A stretch of DNA of 7,909 bases. Source: Pseudomonadota bacterium. Lineage in GTDB: Bacteria; Pseudomonadota; Alphaproteobacteria; Rhizobiales; Rhizobiaceae. Of the stretch, positions 5,371-7,909 are shown piece by piece (position 1 is the first letter of the stretch; every line of letters begins with the position of its first letter). The DNA lies in NCBI GenBank assembly GCA_023444445.1, contig JAEXMK010000007.1, positions 1-7,909 on the forward strand, given 5' to 3'. A model generated the notes under the pieces. It was not told where the DNA came from. It made no database searches and worked only from the letters and a program-made list of their open reading frames with translations. The position numbers were made by a program, and so were the translations under genes.

Positions 5371-6607
5371 CTTTTGCGCGCCGTTCGACGGTGACCGAAA
5401 CAAGGAAAACGCCAAGCCCGAGAAGGGAGAGGACCGCGCCGACATAACCGGTCGAGGCGTAACCGAAACCCATGGCGATGACGATGCCGCCAAGCCAGGC
5501 GCCGAGCGCATTGGCAATGTTGAAGGCGGAATGATTGGAGGCCGCCGCCAGCGTCTGCGCATCCTGCGCCACATCCATCAGCCGCGTCTGCACGGCCGGG
5601 CAGGCGGCAAAACCACAGCCGATCAGGAACACGCAGAGGCAGAGCATGAAAGGATTGTCCGCCGTCATGCCGAAGACGGTCATGACCAATACGTTAAAGG
5701 CCAGCATGCCGCCAATCGTGCCATTGAGCGAGATGTCAGCCAGCCGCGAACCGACGACATTACCGACATTCATACCGATGCCGAACAGCGCCAGCACCAT
5801 GGAAACGGTGGACACCGGCATCATGGCCACGTCAGTCGTGGTCTTGGCGATATAGCTGAAGACCGAGAACATGCCGCCGAAACCAACAGCGGCGATGGCG
5901 AGCGTCAGCCAAACCTGTACGCGGCGGAAAGCGCCCAGTTCGCGCCAGATGCTTGCGCCTTCCTCCACCCTGTCGCGCGGCTGGAAAAGCCAGAGCAAGG
6001 CCACTGTCAAAATGCCAATCCCGCCAACCATCATGAAGGCGGCACGCCAGGAGAAAACCTGGCCGAAAAAGGTTGCAAGCGGTGTGCCCAGGAGCGTGGC
6101 AATGGTGAGGCCGAGCATGACGCGACCAACAGCACGGGCGCGTTTGTGGATCGGCGCCATGGAGGCGGCCACCAGCGCCGCAACGCCGAAATAGGCGCCG
6201 TGCGGCAATCCGGTAATGAAGCGCAGCACGGTGAAGCTCAGGAAATCCGGTGCGATGGCGCTCAGAATATTGCCGACCGCAAAAAGTCCCATCAGGCCAA
6301 GAAGCAGTGCGCGCCGCGTCATGCGCGCCGCAAGCACGGCGATGATAGGCGCGCCGATGACGACGCCCAGCGCATAGGCGGTAATGACATAACCCGCCTG
6401 CGGAACGGTGACGCCGTAGGTGGTTGCGACGTCAGGCAGGAGGCCCATGATCGCGAATTCGCCGGTGCCGATGCCGAAACCGCCGGCAGCTAGCGCCAGT
6501 TCGATCAGCGCGACGGCAAGTGGTGAAAGAGTGGGGGCCGGCGCGGCCGCGTCAATGGTTTCACTCTCCGCGCCAAGGCGGGCTTCGGAAATATTCGACT
6601 GGCTCAT
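5363..6607 (-). CDS. MFS transporter, AraJ-like drug:H+ antiporter-1 type, 414 aa
   Basis: A 12-helix inner-membrane transporter of the major facilitator superfamily, most like the AraJ/PbuE-type efflux proteins of the DHA1 group. The substrate cannot be predicted from sequence. A polar N-terminus of about 28 residues precedes helix 1. Visible motifs are GTGEFAIMGLLPDVA (47-61, typical of this branch), motif A-like APIIAVLAARMTRRALL (86-102) between helices 2 and 3, RFITGLPHGAYFG (129-141), and motif C-like GTPLATFFGQVFSWRAAF (174-191) in helix 5, which marks antiporters. A polar stretch at about 210-228 is the central loop, and six more helices follow. The length is normal and nothing is missing. 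ATG 6607 is chosen; it has only a weak AGGT upstream, and the alternative TTG at 6649 would begin inside the terminator stem upstream. The weak ribosome-binding site and the ATGA overlap with a possible leader ORF suggest translational coupling. Confidence 0.92.
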   Translation of the reverse strand: MSQSNISEARLGAESETIDAAAPAPTLSPLAVALIELALAAGGFGIGTGEFAIMGLLPDVATTYGVTVPQAGYVITAYALGVVIGAPIIAVLAARMTRRALLLGLMGLFAVGNILSAIAPDFLSFTVLRFITGLPHGAYFGVAALVAASMAPIHKRARAVGRVMLGLTIATLLGTPLATFFGQVFSWRAAFMMVGGIGILTVALLWLFQPRDRVEEGASIWRELGAFRRVQVWLTLAIAAVGFGGMFSVFSYIAKTTTDVAMMPVSTVSMVLALFGIGMNVGNVVGSRLADISLNGTIGGMLAFNVLVMTVFGMTADNPFMLCLCVFLIGCGFAACPAVQTRLMDVAQDAQTLAAASNHSAFNIANALGAWLGGIVIAMGFGYASTGYVGAVLSLLGLGVFLVSVTVERRAKAG

Positions 6608-6693
6608 CGTGACCTGAAAGGCGGGCAGGGCCCAAAGAAAAAAGGGCAAGACCGTATGGGAGCGGTCTGCCCTGACTGGAGATGCGCGGTCAT
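6604..6693 (-). CDS. Candidate 29-aa leader ORF overlapping the MFS start codon
   Basis: This minus-strand frame begins MTAHLQSGQTAP, continues CPFFFGPCPPF toward the end, and stops at a TGA that overlaps the MFS ATG as ATGA, the classic arrangement for translational coupling. TAAGG (6702-6706) lies 8 nt before its ATG. The ORF runs straight through the intrinsic terminator at 6634-6673, so ribosomes translating it would unfold the stem. Its own start region sits in a 6-bp hairpin (6688-6693 with 6698-6703, loop of four) that could limit initiation. The Phe/Pro/Cys-rich end is partly forced by the terminator T tract, so composition alone is not evidence of selection. It may be a regulatory leader peptide or a chance frame; its position makes it worth keeping. 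Confidence 0.35.
   Translation of the reverse strand: MTAHLQSGQTAPIRSCPFFFGPCPPFRSR
6634..6673 (-). terminator. Intrinsic terminator inside the MFS gene leader (putative attenuator)
   Basis: On the minus strand the 5' arm AGGGCAGACCG (6673-6663) pairs with CGGTCT-T-GCCCT (6654-6643) with one bulged T, around the loop CTCCCATA. The run TTTTTTCTTT (6643-6634) follows. This is a textbook Rho-independent terminator and is directional: on the plus strand no T tract follows the stem. No minus-strand gene lies upstream in the window (the next gene is the divergent lipid kinase), and the terminator sits 27 nt before the MFS ATG. It would therefore end the MFS transcript before its coding region, which points to transcription attenuation. 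Confidence 0.8.
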
Positions 6694-6764
6694 GAAAATG
6701 ACCTTAAGTGACCCCTAACATGAAATGACGCGTTGCGGTAGAGCGATTCTTGGCAAAAGAACAT

Positions 6765-6794
6765 CTTCACGCGATGGTGTTTGGAACCCTATAT
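6765..6794 (+). promoter_or_regulatory. Putative promoter of the lipid kinase gene
   Basis: CTTCAC (6765-6770), an 18-nt spacer and CTATAT (6789-6794) closely match the housekeeping consensus reported for rhizobia (CTTGAC, about 17 nt, CTATAT), with one mismatch in the -35 element. Transcription would start near 6801, about 42 nt before the ATG at 6843, which supports that start over an upstream TTG at 6750. Confidence 0.5.
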
Positions 6795-6842
6795 GATGAG
6801 AGACATTTACGCGCGGCTGCACTCCTCAATCGGATTGGAAAC

Positions 6843-7751
6843 ATGAAGCTTATTGCAATTTTCAATCGTGACGGCGGCACCTTTCGAACCACGGACATGG
6901 ATGCCTATTGCGACAACGCCGGCGAGGTCTTCACACGCGCCGGCCACGAGATCGATTGCCGTCTGGTTTCCGGAAAGGATATCGTCGAGGAGATGGAGCG
7001 CGCCGCCGGGGAGCCGGGTATAGAGGGCATCATTGCCGGCGGTGGCGATGGCACGATTTCCGCCGCCGCGGCCATCGCCTGGAAAAACGGCATTGCGCTT
7101 GGCATCGTGCCCGCCGGCACCATGAACCTCTTCGCCCGCTCGCTGAAGCTGCCGCTCGACATCCGTCAGGTGCTGGAAACGCTGGCGCATGGCGAAATTG
7201 CCAGTGTCGATATCGCCAGCGCCAATGACCGGCTCTTCGTCCACCAGTTTTCAGCGGGCCTGCACTCGCGGATGGTGCGGTATCGCAACAACCTCGCCTT
7301 CGCCTCCCGTCTCGGCAAGATAAAGGCAAGCATCCGTGCGGCCGTCAACGTCATCCTCAATCCACCGGTCTTCGAGGTGCAATATACGGTGAACGGCGAA
7401 ACGCAGCATCGCAAGGTCTCGGCCATTTCCGTCTCCAACAATGAATTCGGCCAGAACTCGCTGTTGGTGGCGGATAATGTCTCCGGCGGTCACCTCGGTT
7501 TTTATCTCACGGATCCGCTTCGCCCCTCCGGCGTCGCTAGACTCGCCTTCGATATTCTGCGCGGCAAACTCAAGGAAAATGCCGCGGTGACCGCCATGAC
7601 GGTGACGGACGTTGAGCTTCATTTCCCTAAAAAACGCCACGACGTGCGTTGCGTGATCGATGGTGAATTATTGCCGATGGAACGGGATGTGGCGCTTAAA
7701 GTCCACGCGGGTGAATTGAAGGTGCTGGTGGGGCGGGCATTCTTCGCATAG
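6843..7751 (+). CDS. Diacylglycerol kinase / LCB5-type lipid kinase family protein, 302 aa
   Basis: An ATP-dependent lipid kinase of the DAGK_cat (diacylglycerol/sphingosine kinase, YegS/DgkB-like) fold, probably cytosolic and acting at the inner membrane face. It would phosphorylate diacylglycerol or a related lipid alcohol; the true substrate cannot be read from sequence. The nucleotide-binding loop GGGDGT is at residues 66-71 and the second family motif PAGTMN at 90-95, both complete. The C-terminal beta-sandwich domain carries VSNNEFGQNSLLVADNVSGG (about 197-216) and the conserved IDGE (272-275). The N-terminus MKLIAIFNRDGG is a typical first strand. The length is usual. ATG 6843 has a weak ribosome-binding site (TTGGAAAC) but sits right after a good candidate promoter and at the family start; an upstream TTG at 6750 would add 31 residues encoded across that promoter. 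The gene is divergent from the MFS gene, and no operon partner is seen downstream. Confidence 0.93.
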   Translation: MKLIAIFNRDGGTFRTTDMDAYCDNAGEVFTRAGHEIDCRLVSGKDIVEEMERAAGEPGIEGIIAGGGDGTISAAAAIAWKNGIALGIVPAGTMNLFARSLKLPLDIRQVLETLAHGEIASVDIASANDRLFVHQFSAGLHSRMVRYRNNLAFASRLGKIKASIRAAVNVILNPPVFEVQYTVNGETQHRKVSAISVSNNEFGQNSLLVADNVSGGHLGFYLTDPLRPSGVARLAFDILRGKLKENAAVTAMTVTDVELHFPKKRHDVRCVIDGELLPMERDVALKVHAGELKVLVGRAFFA

Positions 7752-7786
7752 CGCAGCCGACGGTGAATTGGGTGGTCGCCGCCTGT

Positions 7787-7830
7787 TTCTACTCCCCGCC
7801 GAGGAGAGGGTCGCGGCAGCGGGATGAGTG
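7787..7830 (-). repeat. Palindromic intergenic repeat, copy 1 (inverted)
   Basis: Read on the minus strand this copy has CTCATCCCGCTGCCGCGACC followed by CTCTCC-TCGGCGGGGAG. It has the same order of blocks as the copy at 7862-7909 (CTCATCC, short GC hairpin, ACC, TCTCC, CG-CGGGGAG) but diverges in the middle. The two lie head to head within 123 bp. It starts 36 nt after the lipid kinase stop and could fold at the 3' end of that transcript. Confidence 0.6.
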
Positions 7831-7861
7831 GCGCAAGCTCTCCGAATTCCGGCAACGTTGC

Positions 7862-7909
7862 CCCCTCATCCGACCCTTCGGGCCACCTTCTCCCCGACGG
7901 GGAGAAGAA
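7862..7909 (+). repeat. Palindromic intergenic repeat, copy 2 (runs to window edge)
   Basis: CCCTCATCCG opens the copy. It is followed by a CCCTTCGGG mini-hairpin and then a perfect 9-bp inverted repeat, CTTCTCCCC (7887-7895), GAC, GGGGAGAAG (7899-7907). From memory this matches a very abundant rhizobial intergenic repeat, possibly of the RIME type (Rhizobium-specific intergenic mosaic element); that name is a suggestion. The element may continue beyond the window. Confidence 0.7.

Noticed and set aside
5531..6493. 320-codon plus-strand frame opposite the MFS gene
   Set aside because: His/Arg/Gln/Asp-rich composition typical of the reverse of a hydrophobic gene; no start signal or domain.
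1..7909. tRNA, rRNA, CRISPR array, insertion sequence or phage genes
   Set aside because: No cloverleaf, regularly spaced repeats, transposase or integrase signature was seen on either strand.

Overview
The window reads as chromosomal DNA from an alphaproteobacterium of the Agrobacterium/Rhizobium group. This is inferred from the GC-rich codon use, the protein families, and the short palindromic intergenic repeats at both ends, which look like those scattered through rhizobial genomes. No database search was possible. There is no sign of a phage, insertion sequence, CRISPR array, tRNA or rRNA. All seven main genes look intact.

Layout, left to right. (1) Positions 1-337: two adjacent perfect palindromes, then sequence with no recognised gene. 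(2) 338-1078 (+): an exported pentapeptide-repeat protein. (3) 1164-2180 (-): a zinc-less MDR-family oxidoreductase, convergent with the pentapeptide gene and separated from it by two hairpins. (4) 2285-2674 (+): an HxlR/DUF24 regulator with a conserved N-terminal cysteine, divergent from the oxidoreductase; the shared 104-bp gap holds a 9-bp direct repeat. This looks like a self-contained electrophile/redox-responsive pair. (5) 2797-3633 (+): undecaprenyl-diphosphatase UppP. (6) A strong bidirectional terminator at 3669-3698. (7) 3703-5076 (-): the magnesium channel MgtE. (8) 5363-6607 (-): an AraJ-like MFS transporter. (9) 6843-7751 (+): a diacylglycerol/sphingosine-kinase-like lipid kinase, divergent from the MFS gene. 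(10) 7787-7909: two inverted copies of a rhizobial-type palindromic repeat.

The most interesting material is in the leaders of the two minus-strand transporter genes. The mgtE leader holds a possible 18-codon leader peptide with a Shine-Dalgarno sequence and a Pro-x-Pro stretch. It also holds mutually exclusive RNA helices, one of which would bury the mgtE ribosome-binding site. This recalls in logic, not in sequence, the proline-rich mgtL leader peptide of enteric mgtA. The MFS gene has an intrinsic terminator (stem plus T tract) on its own strand upstream of its start codon, where there is no upstream gene to terminate. A possible 29-codon ORF runs through that terminator and ends in an ATGA overlap with the MFS start. 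Both look like 5'-leader attenuation systems. They were found by hand pairing only and need folding, comparative and transcript evidence.

Functionally the window is a set of independent units: envelope lipid metabolism (uppP, the lipid kinase), ion and small-molecule transport (mgtE, the MFS gene) and a stress-responsive oxidoreductase with its regulator.
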